From Rhodocyclaceae bacterium (GTDB taxonomy: Bacteria; Pseudomonadota; Gammaproteobacteria; Burkholderiales; UBA3065): a DNA stretch of 39,718 nt. The notes under the pieces were generated by a model. It saw only the letters and a list, made by a program, of their open reading frames with translations, ran no database searches and was not told the origin of the DNA. Shown one piece after another: positions 9,083 to 17,306 of the stretch (within the stretch, counting starts at the first letter, position 1; each line of letters begins with the position of its first letter). The stretch spans positions 1 to 39,718 of the forward strand of contig VEQZ01000010.1 of the NCBI GenBank assembly GCA_018882975.1. Reading direction: 5' to 3'. Both the position numbers and the translations under genes were made by a program.

Positions 9083-10000
9083 ATGATCCAGCACCTCACC
9101 CAACCCGCCTTCCTCGTCCTCTACGTGTTCATCGCCTCGGCGGTGTACATCCACTACCGCGGGCGCGTGCGCCACGCCTTCGGCCGCCAGCTGACCGACC
9201 ACTCGACCGTGCTGGCACCCTACAACGCCATCATGTACGCCTTCTCCGGCGTGCCGAACACGCCCTACCAGCGCCTCGAAGACTTCCCCGAGCTGCGGCC
9301 GCTGGTCGACCACTGGGAGATGATCCGCGATGAGGCCGCGGCGCTCATGGACGGCGGCGCCATCAAAGCCGCCGACAGCCACAACGACGCCGGCTTCAAC
9401 AGTTTTTTCAAGACCGGCTGGACGCGCTTCTACCTCAAGTGGTACGACGGCCCGCTGCCTTCGGCGCAGCAGCTTTGCCCCAAGACGGTGGCGCTGGTGG
9501 AGAGCATCCCCAGCATCAACGCGGCGATGTTCACCGTGCTGCCGCCCGGCGCGCGGCTGGTCAAGCACCGCGACCCCTTCGCCGGCAGCCTGCGCTATCA
9601 CATGGGGCTGATGACCCCCAACTCGCCCGAATGCTTCATCGAGGTCGACGGTGAGCGCTACTGGTGGAAGGACGGCGAGGCGGTGATGTTCGACGAGACC
9701 TTCATCCACTACGCGCACAACCAGACCGACACCACGCGGATCATCTTCTTTGCCGACATCGAGCGGCCGCTCACCAACCCGGTGGCGCGCTGGCTCAACC
9801 GCTTCTTCAAAGGCGTGGTGATGCGTGCGGCGGCGACACGCAACGTGCCAGGCGAGCGCGTCGGCGGGCTGAATCGCGCCTTCGAGTACCTCTACAGGGT
9901 CCGCATCTGGAGCAAGCGGCTCAAGAAGTGGAACCGCACTGCCTACTACGCCTACAAGTGGACCGTACTGGGCCTGCTGGCGTGGTGGATCTTCGTCTGA
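9083..10000 (+). CDS. lpxO: LpxO-type lipid A hydroxylase (aspartyl/asparaginyl beta-hydroxylase family)
   Basis: A 305-residue Fe(II)/2-oxoglutarate dioxygenase; LpxO hydroxylates a secondary acyl chain of lipid A at the inner membrane. An N-terminal membrane helix (residues 9-24) and a C-terminal one (about 288-304) flank the catalytic domain. The iron ligands are visible as His162 and Asp164 in KHRDPF and His209 in [10 protein letters not shown], with Arg219 to bind 2-oxoglutarate. The size matches Salmonella LpxO (about 300 residues). It starts 18 bases after the pteridine reductase and 11 bases before ttcA, so it looks like an insertion into an otherwise common gene pair. A peptide-hydroxylase role is less likely because of the two membrane anchors. 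Confidence 0.85.
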   Translation: MIQHLTQPAFLVLYVFIASAVYIHYRGRVRHAFGRQLTDHSTVLAPYNAIMYAFSGVPNTPYQRLEDFPELRPLVDHWEMIRDEAAALMDGGAIKAADSHNDAGFNSFFKTGWTRFYLKWYDGPLPSAQQLCPKTVALVESIPSINAAMFTVLPPGARLVKHRDPFAGSLRYHMGLMTPNSPECFIEVDGERYWWKDGEAVMFDETFIHYAHNQTDTTRIIFFADIERPLTNPVARWLNRFFKGVVMRAAATRNVPGERVGGLNRAFEYLYRVRIWSKRLKKWNRTAYYAYKWTVLGLLAWWIFV

Positions 10001-10011
10001 GGACTGCGCAC

Positions 10012-10962
10012 GTGACGGCACAGACCATCGAATTCCGCCGCAGCTACAGCCGCCCGACCGGCACCTCGCGCCGGCAGGTGGCGCTGGAGAAGCGCATCCG
10101 CCGCCTCACCGGCATGGCCATCGAGGACTTCGCCATGATCGAGGACGGCGACCGCATCATGGTCTGCCTCTCCGGCGGCAAGGACAGCTACACCCTGCTC
10201 GACGTCCTGCTCAAGCTGCAGGCGGTGGCACCGGTGCGTTTCGAGCTGATCGCCGTCAATCTCGACCAGAAGCAGCCGGGTTTCCCCGAGCACGTCCTGC
10301 CGGAATACCTCAAGGCGCTTGGCGTGCCCTTCCACATCGAGACGCAGGACACCTACAGCATCGTCAAGCGCGTGGTGCCGGAGGGCAAGACCACCTGCGG
10401 CCTGTGCTCGCGCCTGCGCCGCGGCATCCTGTATCGCGTCGCCGACGAGCTCGGCGCCACCAAGATCGCGCTCGGCCACCACCGCGATGACATCCTTGAG
10501 ACCTTCTTTCTCAACCTGTTCCACGGCGGCAAGCTCAAGACCATGCCGCCCAAGCTGGTCTCGGACGACGGCCGCCATGTGGTGATCCGGCCGCTGGCCT
10601 ACGTGCCCGAGCGCGACATCGAGAAGTACGCTGCGATGGCCGGCTACCCGATCATCCCGTGCAATCTGTGCGGCTCGCAGCCCAACCTCAAGCGTGCCGA
10701 GACCAAGGCCATGCTGCGCCAGTGGGAAAAGGACTATCCCGGCCGCGTCGAGAGCACCTTCCGCGCCATGTCGCAGGTGGTGCCGACGCACCTGCTCGAC
10801 CACGCCTTGAATGACTTTGCTGCGGTGCGCGCGGACGGCGTGGCGCGCGACGACGGTGACATGGCGTTTGATGCCATGCCGGTGGAGCCTGTGCTGTCCT
10901 TGCCCGAATTCGATGGCGACGACGATGCCCCTGCCGCCGACGAGGTGCCCGGGCGCGACTAG
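10012..10962 (+). CDS. ttcA: tRNA 2-thiocytidine(32) synthetase
   Basis: Thiolates cytidine 32 of certain tRNAs using ATP and an iron-sulfur cluster. The PP-loop reads SGGKDS at residues 54-59. The cluster ligands are Cys129 and Cys132 (CGLC) and Cys220 in [11 protein letters not shown]. The stretch [16 protein letters not shown] is also characteristic. The start is taken as a GTG giving [13 protein letters not shown], 11 bases after lpxO; the same frame is open further upstream inside lpxO but carries no related sequence. The protein ends with an acidic, poorly conserved tail of ~40 residues (after about residue 275). The length of 316 is near the family norm. Confidence 0.93.
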   Translation: MTAQTIEFRRSYSRPTGTSRRQVALEKRIRRLTGMAIEDFAMIEDGDRIMVCLSGGKDSYTLLDVLLKLQAVAPVRFELIAVNLDQKQPGFPEHVLPEYLKALGVPFHIETQDTYSIVKRVVPEGKTTCGLCSRLRRGILYRVADELGATKIALGHHRDDILETFFLNLFHGGKLKTMPPKLVSDDGRHVVIRPLAYVPERDIEKYAAMAGYPIIPCNLCGSQPNLKRAETKAMLRQWEKDYPGRVESTFRAMSQVVPTHLLDHALNDFAAVRADGVARDDGDMAFDAMPVEPVLSLPEFDGDDDAPAADEVPGRD

Positions 10963-10968
10963 GCCGCG

Positions 10969-11727
10969 CTAATCCTCAGCGCTGAGGCGGAGGGTTTCGG
11001 CGCCCTCCGGCGTGACGCGCAGTGCCGTGCCCACGCCGTACCAGTCGGCCAGTACCCAGCGCTCACAATCGCGGCCGTCCACCGTCAGAGAGTGCCGCGC
11101 GGGCCGGTGCGTGTGGCCGTGCAGCAGCCGCGTGGCGCCGGTTTCGCGCAGCAGTGCCTCGGCGGCGTGCGGGGTCACATCGAGGCGCGTCATCGGCTGC
11201 TGCGACTGCAAGGCGCGGCTGCGCTGCCGCGTGTAGCCGGCAAAACGCCGCCGCCACCCATGTGGCAGTCGCAGGAACAGGCGTTGTACCCAGCCACGCC
11301 GCACCACCGCACGGAACCGCTGGTAGCCGACATCGTCGGTGCACAGGGCGTCGCCGTGCAGCAGCACGGTCGGGGTGCCGTAGAGGTCGATCAGCGTCGG
11401 GTCGGGCAGCAGGGTGGCGTGCGTCGCCGCCTCGAAGGCGTGGCCGAGCAGAAAATCACGGTTGCCGTGCATCAGCCAGACCGGGCAGGCGGCGTCGTGC
11501 AGCGCCTCGGCCACCGCCTCGTGGAACGGCTCGAGCAGGTCGTCGTCGCCGACCCAATACTCGAAGATGTCACCGAGCAGATAGAGCGCATCGGCCGCCC
11601 CGGTTCGCGCGACAAGCCGCCGCAGCTCGTCGAGGCCCTGCGGGTGTTGCGGCGAGAGATGCAGATCGGAGGCAAACAGCACCGCGCCGCGGCCATGAGC
11701 CGCCTCGTACCGGTGCAGCGGCCTCAT
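10969..11727 (-). CDS. lpxH: UDP-2,3-diacylglucosamine diphosphatase
   Basis: Hydrolyses UDP-2,3-diacylglucosamine to lipid X, the fourth step of lipid A synthesis, at the inner face of the membrane. It is a calcineurin-like metallophosphoesterase with the metal motifs in order: SDLHL (Asp21, His23), LLGDIFEYWVGDD, MHGNRDFLLG, VLLHGDALCTDD and LLHGHTHRPA. The ATG at MRPLHRYEA is preferred; an upstream in-frame TTG would add 19 unconserved residues. The 252-residue length is slightly above E. coli LpxH (240). The gene is convergent with ttcA (6 bases between stops) and lies downstream of ppiB, 147 bases away. With lpxO and lnt nearby, several envelope-lipid enzymes are grouped here. Confidence 0.93.
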   Translation of the reverse strand: MRPLHRYEAAHGRGAVLFASDLHLSPQHPQGLDELRRLVARTGAADALYLLGDIFEYWVGDDDLLEPFHEAVAEALHDAACPVWLMHGNRDFLLGHAFEAATHATLLPDPTLIDLYGTPTVLLHGDALCTDDVGYQRFRAVVRRGWVQRLFLRLPHGWRRRFAGYTRQRSRALQSQQPMTRLDVTPHAAEALLRETGATRLLHGHTHRPARHSLTVDGRDCERWVLADWYGVGTALRVTPEGAETLRLSAED

Positions 11728-11874
11728 CGACACGCGTCCACGGGGGCAGGTTGGCGAGTCCGCACAGGGCGTCGCCCGCGCCAACCATTCACGCGCAGCG
11801 ACGGCGGCTGATCGGCGCCTCGGGCGAACCAGCCGGCACCCACTGCGTCAGCCGCGAGCAACGCTTGCGGCTTA

Positions 11875-12375
11875 TCAGGCGATTTCTTCGGCGCCCGTGA
11901 TGAAGATGTCCTCTTCTGGCACATCGCTGTGAAACCCCAGCTTGATCGTGCGCACTTTGACGATGTTGTCGACCACGTCGGTTCCCTCCGCGACCTTGCC
12001 AAACACGCAGTAACCCCACCCTTGCCCGTTCGGTGCGGTGTGGTTGAGGAACTCGTTGTCGGCCACATTGATGAAGAACTGCGCCGTGGCCGAGTGCGGC
12101 TCGGCAGTACGCGCCATGGCGACGGTGTAGCGGTCGTTGGAGAGCCCGTTGGCTGCCTCGTTGCTGATCGGAGAGCGCGTCGGCTTTTGTCTCAGGCCAG
12201 CCTCGAACCCGCCGCCCTGAATCATGAAGCCCTTGATCACACGATGAAAAACCGTGTTGGCGTAGTGTCCGCTGCGCACGTATTCGAGGAAATTGGCGAC
12301 TGTCTCGGGCGCCTTCTCGGCGTCGAGTTCCAGCGTGATGTCGCCCTTGGAGGTGGTCATTCGGACCTTGGTCAT
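11875..12375 (-). CDS. ppiB: cytosolic peptidyl-prolyl cis-trans isomerase (cyclophilin B)
   Basis: A 166-residue cyclophilin without a signal peptide, catalysing prolyl isomerisation in the cytosol. Conserved parts are [28 protein letters not shown] with the catalytic arginine, [18 protein letters not shown], and the end [15 protein letters not shown]. The ATG giving [13 protein letters not shown] is chosen by family length; the frame is open further upstream into ppiA but that part is unrelated. It lies 32 bases downstream of ppiA and upstream of lpxH, an order typical of betaproteobacteria. Confidence 0.94.
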   Translation of the reverse strand: MTKVRMTTSKGDITLELDAEKAPETVANFLEYVRSGHYANTVFHRVIKGFMIQGGGFEAGLRQKPTRSPISNEAANGLSNDRYTVAMARTAEPHSATAQFFINVADNEFLNHTAPNGQGWGYCVFGKVAEGTDVVDNIVKVRTIKLGFHSDVPEEDIFITGAEEIA

Positions 12376-12407
12376 GGGGTGTTCCGGGGGATGGAGGCCT
12401 GCGGGGA

Positions 12408-13157
12408 TCAGGGCGTGCCGCGTCGTGCCGACGGCCGGCGCAACATTGTGGACCCTTGCGACGGTTTCGGCGAGGTGGCCGGCGCAATCTCCTGCCCGCG
12501 CGCTTCTTCCGCGCGTGCAGCCACCCGGATCGGGCCGCTGATGCGCTGCGCATCGCCGATCACGACCGGTTCCAGCGGCACATCGGCGGCAAACATCCCG
12601 GCGGGCCCGGTGGCCACGCGGCTGATGCGGTCGGCCACGTCCATGCCTTCTACGACGGTGGCGAACGCACAGTAACCTTCGTAGCCGGGCTCGGGCCTGA
12701 CATGGTCGAGGTGCGGGTTGTCCTCGACGTTGATGAAGAACTGGCTGGTGGTGGAGCGCGACGCCATGCTGCGCGCCATGGCTACGGTGCCGCGGCGGTT
12801 CTTGAGGCACCGCGCAGCCTCGTTGTCGATCGGCTCGCGTGTGGCGCGCGCGCGCAGCGACTCGTCATAGCCGCCGGCCTGCACCATGAAACCCGGGATC
12901 GCGCGGTGGACCAAGGTTCCGGCGTAGAAGCTGTCATCGACATAGCCGAGGAAATTCGCCACGGTCTCGGGCGCTGCTGCCGGATGCATTTCAAGGACGA
13001 TGCGCCCCTCGCTGGTCAGCAGTTCGACGAACGGTTCGGCCGCGGCGCGGCTTGTCGGCAGCGCCAGCAGGGCGGCAGACAGTGCCAGCGCGCCCAGCCG
13101 CGGTCGCCGCGCGGTCCCAGCGCAATTTTGCCAAAGCCCGATCAGGTGCCTGTCCAT
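12408..13157 (-). CDS. ppiA: periplasmic peptidyl-prolyl cis-trans isomerase (cyclophilin A-type)
   Basis: A 249-residue cyclophilin with a signal peptide: a basic start, a hydrophobic core ([12 protein letters not shown], about residues 24-35) and an Ala-rich cleavage region ending SRAAA before [11 protein letters not shown]. The catalytic region reads [15 protein letters not shown], followed by [13 protein letters not shown] and [15 protein letters not shown]. The family domain ends near residue 205, and about 40 charged, low-complexity residues follow, which is unusual. The ATG is supported by a strong GGAGG five bases upstream. It forms a tandem with the cytosolic ppiB downstream, so the pair covers two compartments. 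It is divergent from cysS. Confidence 0.92.
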   Translation of the reverse strand: MDRHLIGLWQNCAGTARRPRLGALALSAALLALPTSRAAAEPFVELLTSEGRIVLEMHPAAAPETVANFLGYVDDSFYAGTLVHRAIPGFMVQAGGYDESLRARATREPIDNEAARCLKNRRGTVAMARSMASRSTTSQFFINVEDNPHLDHVRPEPGYEGYCAFATVVEGMDVADRISRVATGPAGMFAADVPLEPVVIGDAQRISGPIRVAARAEEARGQEIAPATSPKPSQGSTMLRRPSARRGTP

Positions 13158-13162
13158 GGTGT

Positions 13163-13198
13163 CCTCCGACGCTGTTTGGCGGGGCTTTGCGGCCCCGC
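13163..13198 (-). promoter_or_regulatory. ppiA leader: GGAGG ribosome site and 7-bp hairpin
   Basis: On the ppiA strand, GGAGG (13163-13167) sits 5 bases before the ATG and fixes the start. Directly upstream, GCGGGGC and GCCCCGC (13192-13198 with 13179-13185) form a perfect 7-bp stem around a six-base loop. The hairpin lies in the untranslated leader close to the ribosome site and could affect mRNA stability or ribosome access; there is no T-run to suggest termination. Confidence 0.4.
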
Positions 13199-13199
13199 A

Positions 13200-13208
13200 T
13201 GCTATGCT
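13200..13208 (+). promoter_or_regulatory. candidate extended -10 promoter for cysS
   Basis: TGCTATGCT fits the extended -10 form TGnTATnnT facing cysS. It would give a leader of about 160 bases carrying the inverted repeat at 13315-13355. No -35 match is seen, which extended -10 promoters do not strictly need. Confidence 0.3.
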
Positions 13209-13314
13209 CAGCCGGGTTGCAGCGGGCCGTGGCAGAGTCATGCGCGCCATCCCCGGGATGCAACTCCCGCGTGTCAATGGCAGAGTGTAAAGCCGGTTCG
13301 CCGATGACGCACCC

Positions 13315-13355
13315 GCCAGCCAGAAACATACTCTTCGCTGCCTTGACTGGCTGGC
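13315..13355 (+). promoter_or_regulatory. 9-bp inverted repeat in the cysS leader
   Basis: GCCAGCCAG (13315-13323) and CTGGCTGGC (13347-13355) are perfect reverse complements separated by 23 bases, ending 22 bases before the cysS ATG. No T-box features (specifier loop, TGGN antiterminator) are seen, and no T-run follows. It may be a leader hairpin or a protein-binding dyad. Confidence 0.4.
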
Positions 13356-13377
13356 AGCGGCGCTCAATCCCGACGGC

Positions 13378-14745
13378 ATGCTCACCCTTTACAACAGCCT
13401 GACACGCCAGAAAGAGCCGTTCCGCCCCATCGTGCCGGGCGAAGTGCGTCTCTACGTTTGCGGCATGACGGTCTACGATTTCTGCCATGTCGGCCACGCG
13501 CGGGTCATGGTGGTGTTTGACATGGTCACGCGCTGGCTGCGCGCCAGCGGCCTCAAGGTGACCTATGTGCGCAACATCACCGACATTGACGACAAGATCA
13601 TCAAGCGCGCCAACGAGGCCGGCGAGCGCATTGCTGCGCTGACCGGGCGTTTCATCGCCGCCATGAACGAGGACGCCGATGCGCTCGGCGTGATCCGCCC
13701 CGACCATGAGCCGAAGGCCACCGAGTACGTCGCGCAGATGCTCGACATGATCGGCACGTTGGAGGCCCGTGGGCTGGCCTATCGCGCCGCCAACGGCGAC
13801 GTCTACTACCGCGTGCGCGGCTTCGCCGGCTACGGCAAGTTGAGCGGCAAGGACCCGGACGACCTGCGTGCCGGCGAGCGCGTGCAGGTGGGCGAGGCCA
13901 AGGAAGACCCGCTCGACTTCGTGCTGTGGAAGGCCGCCAAGCCGGGCGAGCCGAGCTGGCCTAGCCCATGGGGCCCGGGCCGGCCGGGCTGGCACATCGA
14001 GTGCTCGGCGATGAGCGGTTCGCTGCTCGGCCGCCAGTTCGACATCCACGGCGGGGGCCAGGACCTGCAGTTCCCGCACCACGAGAACGAGATCGCGCAG
14101 AGCGAGGGCGCACACCAGTGCACCTTTGTGAACTACTGGATGCACAACGGTTTTGTGCGGGTCGATGACGAGAAGATGTCGAAGTCGCTCGGCAACTTCT
14201 TCACCGTGCGCGAGGTGCTGGCCCAATACGCGCCTGAGGTGGTGCGCTTCTTCATCCTGCGCGCGCACTACCGCAGCCCGCTCAATTACTCCGACGCGCA
14301 CCTGGACGACGCGCGGCGGGCGCTCGATTCGCTCTACATCACCCTGCGCGACGTGCCGCCGTCCACCGTGAAGATCGACTGGGCGGAGCCGCGCGCGGCG
14401 CGCTTTGCCGCGGCGATGAACGACGACTTCAACACGTCGGAAGCACTCGCCGTGCTGTTCGAGCTTTCGACCGAGGCCAACCGCAGCAAGTCGGCCGAGG
14501 TGAGCGGCCTGCTATATGCCTTGGGCGGCGTGCTCGGCCTGCTGCAGGCCGATGCGACCACCTACCTGCGCGGCCCGGCCGCGGCGGGCGGTTTGAGTGA
14601 TGCCGAGATTGACGCGCTAGTGGCAGAACGTCGCGCGGCGCGCGCGGCCAAGGACTTTGCGCGCTCCGATGCCATCCGCGACCAGCTCACGGCGGCCGGC
14701 ATCACGCTGGAGGACACGCCGCAGGGGACGCTTTGGCGGCGCTAG
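13378..14745 (+). CDS. cysS: cysteinyl-tRNA synthetase
   Basis: Charges tRNA-Cys with cysteine. It is a class I synthetase of 455 residues, the normal length. Zinc-site Cys28 lies in [17 protein letters not shown], where HVGH (37-40) is the HIGH motif. [11 protein letters not shown]-like [11 protein letters not shown] follows, then WHIECSAMS, the [15 protein letters not shown] zinc region and KMSKS at residues 266-270. The C-terminus ends with [15 protein letters not shown], typical of the family. The gene is divergent from ppiA; its last 13 bases overlap the following ELM1-family gene, implying translational coupling. No clear Shine-Dalgarno sequence precedes the ATG. Confidence 0.97.
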   Translation: MLTLYNSLTRQKEPFRPIVPGEVRLYVCGMTVYDFCHVGHARVMVVFDMVTRWLRASGLKVTYVRNITDIDDKIIKRANEAGERIAALTGRFIAAMNEDADALGVIRPDHEPKATEYVAQMLDMIGTLEARGLAYRAANGDVYYRVRGFAGYGKLSGKDPDDLRAGERVQVGEAKEDPLDFVLWKAAKPGEPSWPSPWGPGRPGWHIECSAMSGSLLGRQFDIHGGGQDLQFPHHENEIAQSEGAHQCTFVNYWMHNGFVRVDDEKMSKSLGNFFTVREVLAQYAPEVVRFFILRAHYRSPLNYSDAHLDDARRALDSLYITLRDVPPSTVKIDWAEPRAARFAAAMNDDFNTSEALAVLFELSTEANRSKSAEVSGLLYALGGVLGLLQADATTYLRGPAAAGGLSDAEIDALVAERRAARAAKDFARSDAIRDQLTAAGITLEDTPQGTLWRR

Positions 14746-15749
14746 CCGGCGAGCGGACCTGCTGGGTCCTGACCCTTGGCATCGCCGGCATGGACAGCCA
14801 GTCGCTCGGGCTGGCACGCGAGCTGGCAGACCGCGCCGGCCTGCGCATCGTCGAGAAGCGCATCGTGCCGAGCTGGCCGTGGCGACATCTGCCCCCCGAA
14901 TTGTGGCTTGCGCCGCTGCGCTGCCTCGGTGCCGGAAGCGACTCCGCCGGAAGCGACTCCTTGGCGCCGCCTTGGCCGGACGTGGTCATCGGCACCGGGC
15001 GTCTGACCATCGCGCCCGGCGCGGCCATCCGCAAGGCCAGCGGTGGCCGAACCTTCAGCATCCACATCCACCACCCTGGTGCGATGGGTGGTCGCTTTGA
15101 TCTGGTGCTGGTGCCTGAGCACGACCGCCTGCGCGGCAACAATGTGGTGACCTACCGCGGCGGCCTCAACGTGCCACGTCCCGATTCGCTGGCCGCTGCG
15201 GCGCAGCGCTTCGCCGGCGTGTTCGATGCGCTGCCACGTCCGCGCGTGGCGGTGCTGGTCGGCGGCAGCAACCGCTGCTACGCCATGACGCCAGCGTGGA
15301 CGCGCGGCTTTGCCGCACAACTGCGGCAGATGGCCGAGGCCGAGGGCGCCGGCCTGCTGTTCACGCCCTCGCGGCGGACCGATCCCGAGGTCATGGCGGT
15401 GCTGCGGCGCGAACTCACCGGCCTGCCGGTGTGGTTCTGGGACGGCAGCGGCGACAACCCCTACTCCGCCATGCTCGGCGCGGCCGATGCCTTTGTGGTG
15501 ACGGCCGACTCGACCAATATGGTGGCCGAGGCCTGCTCCACCGGGAAACCGGTGCTGGTGGCGCGGATGCCGGGCGGCTCGGGCAAGTTCCTCGAGTTCC
15601 ACCGCGGCATGCGCGAGGCCGGCCTGACACGCGATTTTGCCGGCGTGCTCGAGCGCTGGGCCTACCCACCGCTCAACGACGTGCCGGCCGTGGCGGACAA
15701 GGTCCTGACCTGCCTCAGCAGGTCTGCCCGAGGCGGTTTGGTATCCTGA
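14733..15749 (+). CDS. ELM1/GtrOC1-family protein (DUF1022)
   Basis: A 338-residue protein of the 'mitochondrial fission ELM1' family, a GT-B-like fold whose bacterial role is not established. Features include the early strand [14 protein letters not shown], a PDVVIGTGR strand, [22 protein letters not shown], the glycine loop VAVLVGGSN and the [23 protein letters not shown] region that resembles nucleotide-sugar sites. The start is a TTG inside the end of cysS (13-base overlap); an ATG 19 codons later would remove the conserved first strand. A perfect 15-bp tandem duplication adds GSDS-AGSDS to a poorly conserved loop near residues 67-76. A 2-oxoglutarate oxygenase gene follows after 36 bases. 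Confidence 0.75.
   Translation: MAALAGERTCWVLTLGIAGMDSQSLGLARELADRAGLRIVEKRIVPSWPWRHLPPELWLAPLRCLGAGSDSAGSDSLAPPWPDVVIGTGRLTIAPGAAIRKASGGRTFSIHIHHPGAMGGRFDLVLVPEHDRLRGNNVVTYRGGLNVPRPDSLAAAAQRFAGVFDALPRPRVAVLVGGSNRCYAMTPAWTRGFAAQLRQMAEAEGAGLLFTPSRRTDPEVMAVLRRELTGLPVWFWDGSGDNPYSAMLGAADAFVVTADSTNMVAEACSTGKPVLVARMPGGSGKFLEFHRGMREAGLTRDFAGVLERWAYPPLNDVPAVADKVLTCLSRSARGGLVS
14931..14960 (+). repeat. 15-bp perfect tandem duplication inside the ELM1-family gene
   Basis: GCCGGAAGCGACTCC occurs twice back to back. It keeps the frame and adds five residues to a surface loop. It is likely a recent slippage product. Confidence 0.85.
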
Positions 15750-15785
15750 CCGGCGTCAACTCCCGACCCGCGCATCTCTCCAGCC

Positions 15786-16427
15786 ATGCTCTTCGACTAC
15801 GACGCCCTCCGCGCCACACCCGTCTCCAGCGACCCGTTCCCGCACGTGGTGCTGCGCAACTTCGTGCCGCCGGAGACGCTGAAGAAAGTGGTCGCCGACC
15901 TGCCCACGCTCAACCGCCGCGGGAGTTTCCCGCCCAGTTCGTTCAAGGCCGGCCCGATGGCGCGGGCAGCGATGGACGAACTCGAGGCCGACACGCTCAA
16001 GGATATCGTCGCGGAAAAGTTCGGGCTCGACCTCTCCGACGCGCCGACCATGCTCACCCTGCGTGGGCGCACCGAAGCCACCGATGGCAGGATCCATCGC
16101 GACTCGGTGTCCAAGCGCGTCACCATCCTGCTCTACCTCAACCCGGCCAGCGCCGACTGGGCCGGGCACGCCGGCTGCCTGCGTCTGCTGCGCCGCCCCG
16201 ACGACCTCGAGGATTACGCCGTCGAGGTGCCGCCGGTCGATGGCACGCTGCTGGTCTTTCCCAACGGCCCGACCACATGGCACGGCCACCACTCCTTCAC
16301 CGGTCGGCGCTACACCATCCAACTCAACTACATGACCACCGACGGCAAGGCGCGCACCGAGATGATGCGCCACCAGCTGTCGGCCTTCGTCAAACGGGTG
16401 ACGGGGGCGTTCGCGCCCGGCGCTTGA
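15786..16427 (+). CDS. 2-oxoglutarate/Fe(II)-dependent oxygenase (prolyl 4-hydroxylase-like)
   Basis: A 213-residue dioxygenase with the double-stranded beta-helix motifs. The iron ligands are in IHRDS (HxD, about residues 103-105) and the distal histidine in the TTWHGHHSF stretch; the arginine that holds 2-oxoglutarate is in GRRYTIQLNY. An N-terminal FPHVVLRNFVPP strand is typical of the 2OG-FeII_Oxy_3 group. The substrate is unknown; the group includes hydroxylases of proteins, small molecules and surface glycans. The gene follows the ELM1-family gene and may share its transcript. It has no signal peptide, so it acts in the cytosol. Confidence 0.82.
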   Translation: MLFDYDALRATPVSSDPFPHVVLRNFVPPETLKKVVADLPTLNRRGSFPPSSFKAGPMARAAMDELEADTLKDIVAEKFGLDLSDAPTMLTLRGRTEATDGRIHRDSVSKRVTILLYLNPASADWAGHAGCLRLLRRPDDLEDYAVEVPPVDGTLLVFPNGPTTWHGHHSFTGRRYTIQLNYMTTDGKARTEMMRHQLSAFVKRVTGAFAPGA

Positions 16428-16446
16428 CCGGCCCCGGCCGCGCAGC

Positions 16447-16764
16447 CTACCGGTAGTCCGCTTCGCGCTGGTGTCGCACCGCCGCGACCAGGACCTCGCT
16501 GCTGCTGACGATCTCGAACAGGGCGACGTAGCCCGAGGCGCCGAACGGGATGATCAGTTCACGCAGAAAGGGGCTGCCGCCGACTTTGCGACAGGTGAAG
16601 GGCGAAGTTGCCAGTGTCGCGAAGCCGGCCTCGATCGCCCCGATGGCGCGCTCGGCGAGCGACGGGTCGCCGGTCGCGCGCTGCAGTTCGCGTTCCAGAA
16701 CAAAATCGAAAAGCCGGGCGAGGTCGGACTCGGCCTCCGGCGTCACGCGTACCCGGTAGGTCAA
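16447..16764 (-). CDS. RelE/ParE-family toxin
   Basis: A 105-residue protein of the RelE/ParE superfamily. The order YRVRVTPEAESDLARLFDFVLE, a helix with AERAIGAIEAGFATLATSPFTCRKV, then LRELIIPFGASGYVALFEI and VLVAAVRHQREADYR fits the small beta-alpha toxin fold. It starts with TTG, overlapping the antitoxin stop by four bases (TTGA), so it is translationally coupled to the upstream antitoxin. Whether it is a gyrase poison (ParE) or an mRNase (RelE) cannot be told from sequence alone; the C-terminal RHQREADY is closer to ParE-like members. Confidence 0.8.
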   Translation of the reverse strand: MTYRVRVTPEAESDLARLFDFVLERELQRATGDPSLAERAIGAIEAGFATLATSPFTCRKVGGSPFLRELIIPFGASGYVALFEIVSSSEVLVAAVRHQREADYR

Positions 16765-17042
16765 GGGCCGGGTTTGAGGGTTTTCGCGCGGGCCGCAACG
16801 AGCCTGGTCCGCAGGGTGGCGATGACCGCGTCGGCATCGACAGACTCGCCGGTCTCTTTGGCCCTGGCGAGGGCGGCCAGTCCGCGGGCGATGAATTCGC
16901 TCTGATGCCGGCGTTGCTCGATGGCTGCTCGCACCGATTGCTCGATGAACATCGACAGCGTCTCGCCCTCCGCGAGAAGGGCCTCGGCTTCGGCGCGCAT
17001 TTGAGGTTCGACACGGATGGATGGCAGGTTAGCGGACTTCAC
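16761..17042 (-). CDS. antitoxin of the YlcI/YnfO (CopG-like) family
   Basis: A 93-residue antitoxin paired with the RelE/ParE toxin. The N-terminus (KSANLPSIRVEPQMRAEAE) is a ribbon-helix-helix DNA-binding segment, followed by LSMFIEQSVRAAIEQRR. The C-terminal half (FIARGLAALARAKETGESVDADAV) is the usual toxin-binding tail of YlcI/YnfO-type antitoxins. A GTG start giving MKSANLPSIRV fits the family; an ATG six codons upstream is possible. A TACGAT hexamer about 7 bases before the GTG may be a -10 and would give a leaderless mRNA, in which case the antitoxin could repress at its own start. Confidence 0.78.
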   Translation of the reverse strand: MKSANLPSIRVEPQMRAEAEALLAEGETLSMFIEQSVRAAIEQRRHQSEFIARGLAALARAKETGESVDADAVIATLRTRLVAARAKTLKPGP

Positions 17043-17048
17043 CGGGCA

Positions 17049-17054
17049 ATCGTA
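17049..17054 (-). promoter_or_regulatory. candidate -10 for the antitoxin-toxin pair
   Basis: TACGAT on the minus strand ends 6 bases before the preferred GTG start of the antitoxin. If used, transcription would begin at the start codon. No clear -35 is seen. Confidence 0.3.
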
Positions 17055-17244
17055 GCGCATTTGTGATGCATCGTCCGTGGCGTGTGTGATGACGGGCCTC
17101 CGTGGCCCCGGTGCGGCGAGCGCGTACCGCGAGCATGCGCCCAAGCCCGCGTCCACCGCATCGTCTGTCTGACCGATACCGGCCTTTCATGCTGCACGCC
17201 ACCACCCGACGCTGACAGCCGTCGGCCAAATGCGCCCTCTGCCT

Positions 17245-17250
17245 TACAAT
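17245..17250 (+). promoter_or_regulatory. candidate -10 element for lysS
   Basis: TACAAT (one mismatch from consensus) lies 56 bases upstream of the lysS ATG in the spacer divergent from the toxin-antitoxin pair. The -35 position is GC-rich and unconvincing. Nothing else recognisable was found in the 264-base spacer. Confidence 0.4.
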
Positions 17251-17306
17251 CGCGCGTCCGCAACGAAACCGAGGCGCCGGCGCGACTGCCGCCGAGCCCT
17301 AGCCAT

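Noticed and set aside
8330-10021. Minus-strand open frame opposite pteridine reductase and lpxO
   Set aside because: Covers two genes with intact catalytic motifs; its translation is low-complexity.
13201-13377. T-box or classic -35/-10 promoter near TTGACT in the cysS leader
   Set aside because: No T-box signature is present, and the TTGACT at about 13343 has no -10 at the right distance.
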